In this document: positions 1 through 5,200 of the stretch, in pieces
How positions within the stretch are numbered: the first letter of the stretch is position 1
Layout of the letters: every line of letters begins with the position of its first letter
From: Eggerthellaceae bacterium UBA5808
GTDB taxonomy: Bacteria; Actinomycetota; Coriobacteriia; Coriobacteriales; Eggerthellaceae
DNA length: 5,200 nucleotides
Direction of reading: 5' to 3'
Assembly (NCBI GenBank): GCA_002417975.1
Contig: DIDE01000106.1
Span: 1 to 5,200 of the forward strand
Made by a program: the position numbers and the translations under genes
Notes under the pieces: generated by a model
What the model saw: only the letters and a program-made list of their open reading frames with translations
Databases searched by the model: none
What the model was told of the DNA's origin: nothing

Positions 1-999
1 GCCGACAATATTGTTCAAGCGGTTATTAAAGGTCTTGATCAGACAGGGTATGACGAAGTGAGTCTGACATCGCTTTCGACGACTGACCATTCCCAGATTG
101 AACAGATTCTTTCGCGTCTTAACGAACATTATCATGATTCGGATGTTGAGGTATCTATTCCATCACAGCGTCTTGACTCGTTTGGTGCAAAGATGGCCGA
201 ATTGGTTGCAGGCGCAAAACGTGGTGGGCTGACGTTTGCTCCTGAAGCTGGAACGCAGCGTTTACGTGATGTCATCAATAAAAACGTGACTGAAGATGAT
301 CTCTTTGGTGCGATTGATGCAGCATTTAATGCAGGATGGCGTCGCTGTAAGCTTTATTTTATGATTGGGCTGCCGACGGAGACAGATGATGATATTAAAG
401 GGATTGCTCGTCTAGCGCAGCAAGCGTACGATCATGCTCGCGCGGCTGTTCCTGATAATCAGCGAGGACGTGTAAAGATAAGCATTTCATGTGCGTTGTT
501 TGTACCAAAGAGCCAGACTCCTTTCCAATGGGATGGGCAAATTCCTCCCGAAGAAGCGCAACGACGTATTAATCTTTTAAGACATTCCATTAAATATCGA
601 GCAGTTGATGTAAATTGGCATGATCCTAAAAGCAGTTTTGTCGAGGCAATTTTAAGTAGAGGAAATAGAGCCTGTGCTGATCTTGTCGAGCATGCTTTCC
701 ATCTTGGTGCGCGCTATGATGCATGGACGGAATATTTTAATGAAGATGCATGGAGAACAGCAGCTGATGACTGCAGGATTGATATACAAGCTGCAGCTCA
801 ACGAGCATTTAACCTTGATGAAGTTCTGCCTTGGCAGCACATCACTTGTGGCGTTACGACGCCTTTTCTTAAGGCAGAATACCGTCGTTCTCGATCTGGC
901 GTAACGACACCCGATTGCACATTTGGCGATTGCGTTGCATGTGGCCTTTGCCCTGACTACGGAATCGATCCTCAGACGCAGGAGGTGCGCCATGCCTGA
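1..999 (+). CDS. TIGR03960-type B12-binding radical SAM protein, C-terminal part (5' end outside window)
   Basis: The reading frame is open from base 1, so the GTG at 58 is an internal Val codon and the gene begins upstream; 332 residues are visible. The match to the TIGR03960 family is by recognised motifs: YDEVSLTSLSTTD (visible residues 18-30), LTFAPEAGTQRLR (77-89), INKNV, KLYFMIGLPTE (117-127) and, near the end, LPWQHITCGV...FLKAEY. These belong to the later strands of the radical SAM barrel and the family-specific C-terminal region. The cobalamin-binding domain and the CxxxCxxC cluster that binds the SAM [4Fe-4S] centre should lie upstream, so catalytic competence cannot be judged here. 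The C-terminus carries Cys306, Cys311, Cys314 and Cys317 (C-x4-C-x2-C-x2-C), a possible extra metal site. Family members are cytosolic and their substrate is not known to me. The gene overlaps the next one by 8 bp and is very probably co-transcribed with it. Family call is confident; function is open. Confidence 0.9.
   Translation, partial: ADNIVQAVIKGLDQTGYDEVSLTSLSTTDHSQIEQILSRLNEHYHDSDVEVSIPSQRLDSFGAKMAELVAGAKRGGLTFAPEAGTQRLRDVINKNVTEDDLFGAIDAAFNAGWRRCKLYFMIGLPTETDDDIKGIARLAQQAYDHARAAVPDNQRGRVKISISCALFVPKSQTPFQWDGQIPPEEAQRRINLLRHSIKYRAVDVNWHDPKSSFVEAILSRGNRACADLVEHAFHLGARYDAWTEYFNEDAWRTAADDCRIDIQAAAQRAFNLDEVLPWQHITCGVTTPFLKAEYRRSRSGVTTPDCTFGDCVACGLCPDYGIDPQTQEVRHA
980..985 (+). promoter_or_regulatory. 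Shine-Dalgarno AGGAGG for the TIGR03936 gene
   Basis: A full AGGAGG lies inside the end of the radical SAM gene, 6 nt before the ATG at 992. It decides the start of the downstream gene: the same frame is open from a TTG at 923, but that start would add 23 residues that do not look like the family and would increase the overlap to 77 bp. Confidence 0.85.
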
Positions 1000-1612
1000 G
1001 ATACAAACATTTAGAATGCGTATACTATTTTGCAAGCTTGGGCGTGCAGCGTTCCTCTCTCACCTAGAAGTTGCTCGAGCTCTTGAGCGCGCTGTTCGTC
1101 GTGCAAAATTGCCTTATGACATCTCTCACGGGTTTTCTCCACATATGCGTATCTCATTCGGTGTTGCTCTTCCTGTGGGCGTAGGAGGGCGTAGAGAGTG
1201 CGCTGACATAATACTAACGCGCTATGTTAAACCTGCTGAGGCACTTGAGGCGCTGCAGGATGCGAGTGTGCCTGATCTATATGTATCAGCATGTGAATAT
1301 ATTGGGAAAAAGGATCCTGCGGCGAGCGTCGCATACCCCTTTTCGACCTACGAAGTACTTTTTAATCAGGCGCCTGTTTCGCTTAATTTGCCTCAAGAAG
1401 TAGTAATGCATCGTAAAAAGGGCGACCGGCATCTTGTTGTTGCCGATTTTTTACGTGGCTCGCTTGAATGTCATGGTGTAAGTGTCACGTTCACGCTTGA
1501 GTCTAAGCCATCGGGTAGTTTGCGTCCTGATTTGATCGTGAAAGAACTTCTTGCCACAAATGAAGGATTGCACTGTCTCTCCATTACTCGGACTATGCAG
1601 TGTGCGGGGTAG
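992..1612 (+). CDS. TIGR03936 family radical SAM-associated protein (DUF2344)
   Basis: This 206-residue protein matches the small partner of TIGR03960 radical SAM enzymes. Recognisable blocks are MRILFCKLGRAAFLSHLEV (residues 8-26), LERAVRRAKLPYDISHGFSPH (31-51, typical of the family's 'RRA.LP...S.GF.P' block), ISFGVALPVGV (54-64) and a C-terminal LSITRTM (196-202). The length is normal for the stand-alone form. No signal peptide or membrane segment is seen, so it is expected to be cytosolic. The ATG at 992 is chosen because AGGAGG sits 6 nt upstream; it overlaps the radical SAM stop by 8 bp (992-999), which implies translational coupling and near-equal synthesis. In other bacteria the same domain may be fused to the C-terminus of the radical SAM protein, which supports a physical partnership. 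It has no CxxxCxxC cluster of its own and is not itself a radical SAM enzyme. Its molecular role is not known to me. Confidence 0.88.
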   Translation: MPEIQTFRMRILFCKLGRAAFLSHLEVARALERAVRRAKLPYDISHGFSPHMRISFGVALPVGVGGRRECADIILTRYVKPAEALEALQDASVPDLYVSACEYIGKKDPAASVAYPFSTYEVLFNQAPVSLNLPQEVVMHRKKGDRHLVVADFLRGSLECHGVSVTFTLESKPSGSLRPDLIVKELLATNEGLHCLSITRTMQCAG

Positions 1613-1678
1613 TTGCACCTTTGTAGCGTGTAAATCTGCATGACCGATCGTGGCTGTTTTGTGTACATCAGCAGGCCG

Positions 1679-1731
1679 ATTAAAAAAAATAAAAATTAGG
1701 TCTTGCTGTTACTGCTGTTTATCGGTACAAT
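1679..1731 (+). promoter_or_regulatory. sigma70-type promoter of tRNA-Asp, with UP-like A-tract
   Basis: The -35 box TTGCTG (1703-1708) and the -10 box TACAAT (1726-1731) are separated by exactly 17 bp. The predicted transcription start is near 1738, giving a leader of about 12-13 nt before the tRNA, to be removed by RNase P. An almost pure A tract (1682-1695) falls at about -56 to -43, the position of an RNA polymerase alpha-subunit UP element, as is common at stable-RNA promoters. The boxes are read directly; promoter activity is inferred. Confidence 0.75.
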
Positions 1732-1750
1732 ACCACTTGCTGCAAAGCAC

Positions 1751-1827
1751 GGGGTGTTAGCTCAGCTGGTTAGAGCGCCGGCCTGTCACGTCGGAGGTCG
1801 TGGGTTCGAGTCCCATACATCCCGCCA
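1751..1827 (+). tRNA. tRNA-Asp (anticodon GTC)
   Basis: A complete 77-nt cloverleaf can be folded. The acceptor stem pairs GGGGTGT (1751-1757) with ACATCCC, including one G-U pair. The D-stem is GCTC/GAGC. The anticodon stem CCGGC/GTCGG (one G-U pair) closes the loop CTGTCAC, with anticodon GTC at 1785-1787. The T-arm is GTGGG-TTCGAGT-CCCAT. The discriminator base is G and CCA is encoded (1825-1827). G34, U35, C36, C38 and G73 all agree with known aspartate identity elements. It decodes GAC and GAU. It has its own promoter upstream and its own terminator 12 nt downstream, so it looks like a single-gene transcription unit. Confidence 0.97.
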
Positions 1828-1839
1828 TTTGCTATTGAT

Positions 1840-1872
1840 CCGCTCCGTTAAACAACGGAGCGGTTTTATTTT
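1840..1872 (+). terminator. Rho-independent terminator of tRNA-Asp
   Basis: A perfect 10-bp stem, CCGCTCCGTT (1840-1849) with AACGGAGCGG (1854-1863), encloses the 4-nt loop AAAC. It is followed by TTTTATTTT (1864-1872). It starts 12 nt after the tRNA CCA end and should separate tRNA transcription from the ABC operon. On the opposite strand the hairpin has no U-tract of comparable quality, so it is read as one-directional. Confidence 0.92.
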
Positions 1873-1920
1873 GGGTGCCATGCATACGATTGTCCGTTAG
1901 GATGGTTGGGACGAGGAAAC

Positions 1921-1924
1921 GAGG
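1921..1924 (+). promoter_or_regulatory. Shine-Dalgarno GAGG for the first ABC gene
   Basis: GAGG lies 5 nt before the ATG at 1930. It supports that start over the in-frame TTG at 1906, whose nearest AGGA (1899-1902) is only 3 nt away. The GAGG lies in the loop of a small inverted repeat, AGGAA (1914-1918) and TTCCT (1925-1929), that abuts the start codon. Confidence 0.6.
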
Positions 1925-1929
1925 TTCCT

Positions 1930-4080
1930 ATGCGGGTAATCAAATATCTTAAGTTTGTTAAAGGATCGGTTGCCTTAATTATCTGTCTTTTGATAGTGCA
2001 GGCATTCTGCGATCTTTCATTGCCTCGTTATACGGCTGATATCGTTGATGTTGGGATACAGCAAGAGGGCATTAACGATGCAGCGCCGTCTTATATGACT
2101 GATCAGACATATCAGGCTGTCAAGATGCTTGCGGGATCCGATGCATCATTAATAGCTGATTCTTATACACAAGAAGACGACGGAACGTATGCATTAAATG
2201 ATGAGGGCCGCTCTGATCTGAGCTCTCTTGACGAGGCAATGACGTATCCGATTGTCATGGTCCACTATGCCTCACAGATGGAAGGCTTTGATCTTGATAC
2301 TCTTCTTAAGGGCTATCAGGCAGGCATGATCTCCGATGATCAGATTGCTGGTTATGTCGATCAAGGGCGTGATGTGCTCGATCAAATGGGTACATCAATT
2401 GTGTCACAGCAAGCAATTGCCGCTGTTCGCTCAGAATATGAAGAGCTTGGCATTGATACGAGCTCAATTCAGATGAACTACTTGTTTTCTGTCGGTGTAC
2501 GTATGCTATTGCTTGCGTTACTCGGTGCAGGTGTTGGCGTTGGGGTAAGTTTTCTCGCTAGCCGATCTGCTGCGCATATTGGCCATCATCTACGTCATTG
2601 CTTCTTTTCTCGGGTTGTCGAGTTTTCTTCAACCGAGATTGAACGATTCTCGACGGCATCTCTTATCACGCGTGGGACAAATGATATTCAACAGATTCAA
2701 ATGGTGTCCGTTATTTTGCTTCGCATGGTACTCTATGCTCCAATTCTCGCCATAGGCGGTATTTATATGGTGCTGCAGACTAATGTTGCTATGGGGTGGG
2801 TTATCGCGCTTGCTGTGGCCGTTCTTATCTGTGTAATTATCTTCCTGACTGCTATAGCTATGCCAAAATTCAAAATGATGCAACGCTTAATTGATCGCGT
2901 CAATCTCATCGCGCGCGAACTGTTGACGGGTCTTCCGGTCATTCGTGCGTTTTGCCGGCAAAAGGTTGAAGCTCATCGTTTTGATGTTGCGAGCAAGGAT
3001 TTAATGTCGACTCAGCTGTTCACGAATCGCGTTATGACATTTATGATGCCGCTTATCATGTGCATTATGAATGCAACATCTGTATTGATTGTTTGGGTTG
3101 GCGGTGACTATATCGATCAAGGTGTTATCCAAACTGGAGACATGATTGCGTTCATCACGTATGCAATGGTCATTATTATGGGCTTTCTTATGATGTCTAT
3201 GGTTGCGATTATGCTTCCGCGTGCTGATGTTGCTGCTCAGCGAATTAATGAAGTATTAGAGACTCAGTCGAGCATTAACGATCCAAATATTCCGCGTGAT
3301 AGTGAACTTAACCATGCTTCAAAAGGGTCGGTACGTTTCGAGCATGTTGATTTTTCTTATGGGTCTTCGGAAGAGCGCGTGCTAACGGATATTTCGTTTA
3401 CGATGTCGCCTGGAACGACGACGGCAATTATCGGATCAACAGGATCGGGAAAGTCAACGATTCTCAGCTTGCTCATGCGTTTTTATGATCCAACGAAGGG
3501 ATCCATTCTGCTTGATGGTATAGATATACGTGAACTTACACAGCACACGCTTAGAAGTGCAATTGGCTATGTGCCTCAACGTGCCTTCTTATTCAGTGGA
3601 ACCATTGCATCAAATGTTGGTTATTCTCGACAAGGAATGTCACAGGATACCATCGACACGGCATTATCTATTGCCCAGGCTGATGATTTTGTTGCATCAA
3701 GAAAAGAGGGCTTAGCAAGTCCCGTGTCTCAAGGTGGATCAAACGTATCGGGAGGACAGCGTCAACGTTTGGCGATTGCTCGTGCTCTTGCGAGTGACGC
3801 CCGTGTTCTTTTATTTGACGATAGCTTTTCGGCACTTGACTATGCAACTGATGCTGCATTACGTCATGCTTTGAACGAACGCTTATCTGACCGAAGTGTA
3901 CTGATTGTTGCACAGCGAATCGCAACTATCCGTTCGGCGGATACGATTCTCGTTCTTGATGAGGGGCGGATTGTTGGTAAGGGCACGCATGATGAACTCA
4001 TGAAATCGTGCACAGCGTATCGAGAGATTGCTTCATCGCAATTGTCGGCTTCCGAACTGAGCGGAGGTGGTGTCGCATGA
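1930..4080 (+). CDS. ABC exporter half-transporter, degenerate-site subunit (YfiB-like)
   Basis: A 716-residue fused membrane and ATPase subunit of a type IV (ABCB-like) exporter. TM1 is at about residues 12-29, followed by a long polar segment (about 48-180) expected outside the membrane. TM2 is at about 185-210, TM3 260-282, TM4 287-310, TM5 368-390 and TM6 403-428. The ATPase domain (about 467-705) has A-loop Tyr477, Walker A GSTGSGKST (502-510), Q-loop Gln550, signature VSGGQ (606-610), Walker B VLLFD (626-630) and D-loop SALD (634-637). The residue after Walker B is Asp631 instead of the catalytic Glu, and the H-loop residue is Gln662 instead of His. This pair marks the non-hydrolysing site of heterodimeric exporters such as TM287/288. 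The usual length without the loop is about 580 residues. The ATG at 1930 is preferred for its Shine-Dalgarno; a TTG at 1906 would add 8 residues. It overlaps the partner gene by 4 bp. The substrate cannot be read from sequence; drug or peptide export are possibilities only. Confidence 0.93.
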   Translation: MRVIKYLKFVKGSVALIICLLIVQAFCDLSLPRYTADIVDVGIQQEGINDAAPSYMTDQTYQAVKMLAGSDASLIADSYTQEDDGTYALNDEGRSDLSSLDEAMTYPIVMVHYASQMEGFDLDTLLKGYQAGMISDDQIAGYVDQGRDVLDQMGTSIVSQQAIAAVRSEYEELGIDTSSIQMNYLFSVGVRMLLLALLGAGVGVGVSFLASRSAAHIGHHLRHCFFSRVVEFSSTEIERFSTASLITRGTNDIQQIQMVSVILLRMVLYAPILAIGGIYMVLQTNVAMGWVIALAVAVLICVIIFLTAIAMPKFKMMQRLIDRVNLIARELLTGLPVIRAFCRQKVEAHRFDVASKDLMSTQLFTNRVMTFMMPLIMCIMNATSVLIVWVGGDYIDQGVIQTGDMIAFITYAMVIIMGFLMMSMVAIMLPRADVAAQRINEVLETQSSINDPNIPRDSELNHASKGSVRFEHVDFSYGSSEERVLTDISFTMSPGTTTAIIGSTGSGKSTILSLLMRFYDPTKGSILLDGIDIRELTQHTLRSAIGYVPQRAFLFSGTIASNVGYSRQGMSQDTIDTALSIAQADDFVASRKEGLASPVSQGGSNVSGGQRQRLAIARALASDARVLLFDDSFSALDYATDAALRHALNERLSDRSVLIVAQRIATIRSADTILVLDEGRIVGKGTHDELMKSCTAYREIASSQLSASELSGGGVA
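4063..4067 (+). promoter_or_regulatory. Shine-Dalgarno GGAGG for the second ABC gene
   Basis: GGAGG lies within the last codons of the first ABC gene, 9 nt before the ATG at 4077. It supports the ATGA overlap start and coupled translation of the two subunits. Confidence 0.8.
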
Positions 4081-5200
4081 GTCGTACAAAGACATCTTCC
4101 CATCCTTCAGGTCGATCAGACCGTCATATGGGTGGAGGGCCTCGTGGAATGGGCACTTCTGAAAAGCCTCAGGATCTTAAGGGAACACTTCTTAAGTTGT
4201 TGCACTTTCTTTGCCGCTATCGGAGATCACTTGTTGTTGTATTACTATTTGCTGTTGCTTCGACGGTGTTCAATATTGTGGGACCTAAGGTTCTTTCGAC
4301 GGCAACGACTGAACTTTTTAATGGCATTGTTGCAAAGATACAGGGTACGGGTGGAATCGACTTTGACGCTATTGCACGTATTTTGCTTTTTACGCTTGGA
4401 TTGTATCTAATTTCGGCAGCATGTTCGTTTGTTCAATGTTGGATTATGAGTTCGGTGTCTCAGCGAGCTGCCTATCGATTCCGCCGGGAAATTAACGAAA
4501 AAATTGATCGTATGCCCGTTGGATATTTTGAGAAAACATCGGTTGGCGATACACTTTCTCGCATTACGAACGACGTTGATACGTTGGGTCAAAACCTTAA
4601 CCAGGGGCTGACACAATTAGTCACGTCGGTAACGACGCTTATTGGTGTTGTTATCATGATGCTTACGATTTCGCCTTTGCTTACGCTTATCACGTTGGTG
4701 ATATTGCCTTTGTCGGCGGTACTTTTAAGTTTTGTGATAAAGCATTCACAACGCTATTTTCGTCAGCAACAGGAATCTTTGGGCGCTATTAATGGTCATG
4801 TCGAAGAAACGTTTTCTGGACACGATATCGTTCAGGCATTTAATCAAGAAAAACGAACAATCGATGCCTTTGATGCAACAAATGATGCATTGTATGAATC
4901 CGCTTGGAAATCTCAGTTCCTTAGTGGATTAATGCAGCCAATTATGAACTTTGTATCGAATGCAGGGTATGTGGCAGTGGCAATTGCGGGAAGCTTTTTA
5001 GCAATTCAAAACGTTATTACTATTGGTGATATTCAAGCATTTATTCAATATGTTAAGAACTTTACGCAGCCCATCATTCAATTGACGCAGGTTTCGAATG
5101 TATTACAACAGATGGCAGCTGCTGCGGAACGTGTATTTGCGTTTCTTGAACAGGATGAAATTCCTGAAGAGCACGCAAGTGCGTCAACGGAACAGGTTAA
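4077..5200 (+). CDS. ABC exporter half-transporter, partner subunit (YfiC-like), 3' end outside window
   Basis: The frame opens at the ATG overlapping the previous stop (ATGA, 4077-4080) and stays open for 374 complete codons to the right edge. The N-terminus is a flexible Gly/Arg/His/Ser-rich cytosolic tail (residues 1-35). The transmembrane domain then has TM1 at about 51-70, TM2 101-123, TM3 180-200, TM4 201-222, TM5 290-311 and TM6 about 318-338. Family-typical blocks include FRREINEKIDRMPVGYFE (136-152), VGDTLSRITNDVDTL (156-170), GHDIVQAFNQE (248-258) and the post-TM6 helix QQMAAAAERVFAFLE (344-358), which leads into the ATPase domain. The ATPase domain itself is cut off by the window end. 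There is no large loop after TM1, unlike the first subunit. As the partner of a degenerate-site subunit, it is expected to carry the catalytic Glu and H-loop His; that is a prediction, not something seen here. Family call is firm; substrate is unknown. Confidence 0.93.
   Translation, partial: MSRTKTSSHPSGRSDRHMGGGPRGMGTSEKPQDLKGTLLKLLHFLCRYRRSLVVVLLFAVASTVFNIVGPKVLSTATTELFNGIVAKIQGTGGIDFDAIARILLFTLGLYLISAACSFVQCWIMSSVSQRAAYRFRREINEKIDRMPVGYFEKTSVGDTLSRITNDVDTLGQNLNQGLTQLVTSVTTLIGVVIMMLTISPLLTLITLVILPLSAVLLSFVIKHSQRYFRQQQESLGAINGHVEETFSGHDIVQAFNQEKRTIDAFDATNDALYESAWKSQFLSGLMQPIMNFVSNAGYVAVAIAGSFLAIQNVITIGDIQAFIQYVKNFTQPIIQLTQVSNVLQQMAAAAERVFAFLEQDEIPEEHASASTEQV

Noticed and set aside
923..991. 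N-terminal extension of the TIGR03936 gene from a TTG at 923
   Set aside because: The AGGAGG at 980-985 is placed for the ATG at 992, and the extra 23 residues are translated from the cysteine-rich end of the upstream gene in another frame.
652..1035. 127-residue minus-strand reading frame
   Set aside because: It is antisense to the radical SAM gene and its partner, has no recognisable domain, and lies over sequence with clear + strand family motifs.
1631..1680. Possible hairpin after the TIGR03936 gene (GGCTG with CAGC...CC)
   Set aside because: Pairing is interrupted and the stem is followed on the + strand by A residues, not T residues, so it is not supported as a terminator. I see no clear terminator for the first operon.
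1751..1827. tRNA-Asp as an integration site for a mobile element
   Set aside because: No integrase, no repeated 3' tRNA fragment and no change in composition is seen in the flanking sequence within the window.
1703..1900. 65-residue + strand reading frame across the tRNA gene (contains GVLAQLVRAPACHVG)
   Set aside because: This peptide is the well-known artefact of translating through a tRNA-Asp-like gene; the frame covers the tRNA promoter, cloverleaf and terminator and has no ribosome site.
3668..4103. Two overlapping minus-strand reading frames of 85 and 79 residues
   Set aside because: Both are antisense to the conserved ATPase domain of the first ABC subunit; their composition looks like shadow translation.
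4132..4616. 92-residue + strand and 69-residue minus-strand reading frames
   Set aside because: Both lie within the second ABC gene, whose frame is open from 4077 to the window end and shows family motifs throughout.

Overview
The window reads as an ordinary bacterial chromosome segment with all genes on the + strand: the end of a radical SAM gene, its small partner gene, a single tRNA-Asp gene, and a two-gene heterodimeric ABC exporter operon that runs off the right edge. G+C is moderate by eye (not counted). The family combination (split TIGR03960/TIGR03936 pair; a YfiB/YfiC-like exporter whose first subunit has a long loop after TM1) suggests a Gram-positive lineage, either Firmicutes (Clostridia-like) or Coriobacteriia. 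That assignment is an inference and is weak, because no phylogenetic marker was compared.

Layout. Positions 1-999 hold the C-terminal part of a TIGR03960-type B12-binding radical SAM protein, open at the left edge. It overlaps by 8 bp the gene at 992-1612 for a TIGR03936/DUF2344 protein, which has its own strong Shine-Dalgarno. Positions 1613-1750 are non-coding and carry an A-rich tract and a very good sigma70-type promoter aimed at the tRNA. tRNA-Asp(GTC), with encoded CCA, is at 1751-1827 and is followed at once by a perfect 10-bp hairpin plus U-tract terminator (1840-1872). After a 57-bp gap comes the first ABC half-transporter (1930-4080). It overlaps the second half-transporter by 4 bp (ATGA, 4077-4080); the second is cut by the window end after its membrane domain.

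How the genes work together. The first two genes are translationally coupled and match a pair that is adjacent or fused in many bacteria; their biochemical role is not known to me. The two ABC genes should form one heterodimer. The first subunit has Asp in place of the catalytic Glu after Walker B and Gln in place of the H-loop His, so it should carry the degenerate ATP site, and the second should carry the hydrolysis-competent site, whose coding region lies outside the window. The tRNA is an independent transcription unit between the two operons.

I see no mobile element, CRISPR array, phage gene or clearly new system. The points most worth a second look are the degenerate ATP site, the roughly 130-residue extracytoplasmic insertion in the first ABC subunit, and the four-cysteine cluster at the C-terminus of the radical SAM protein.
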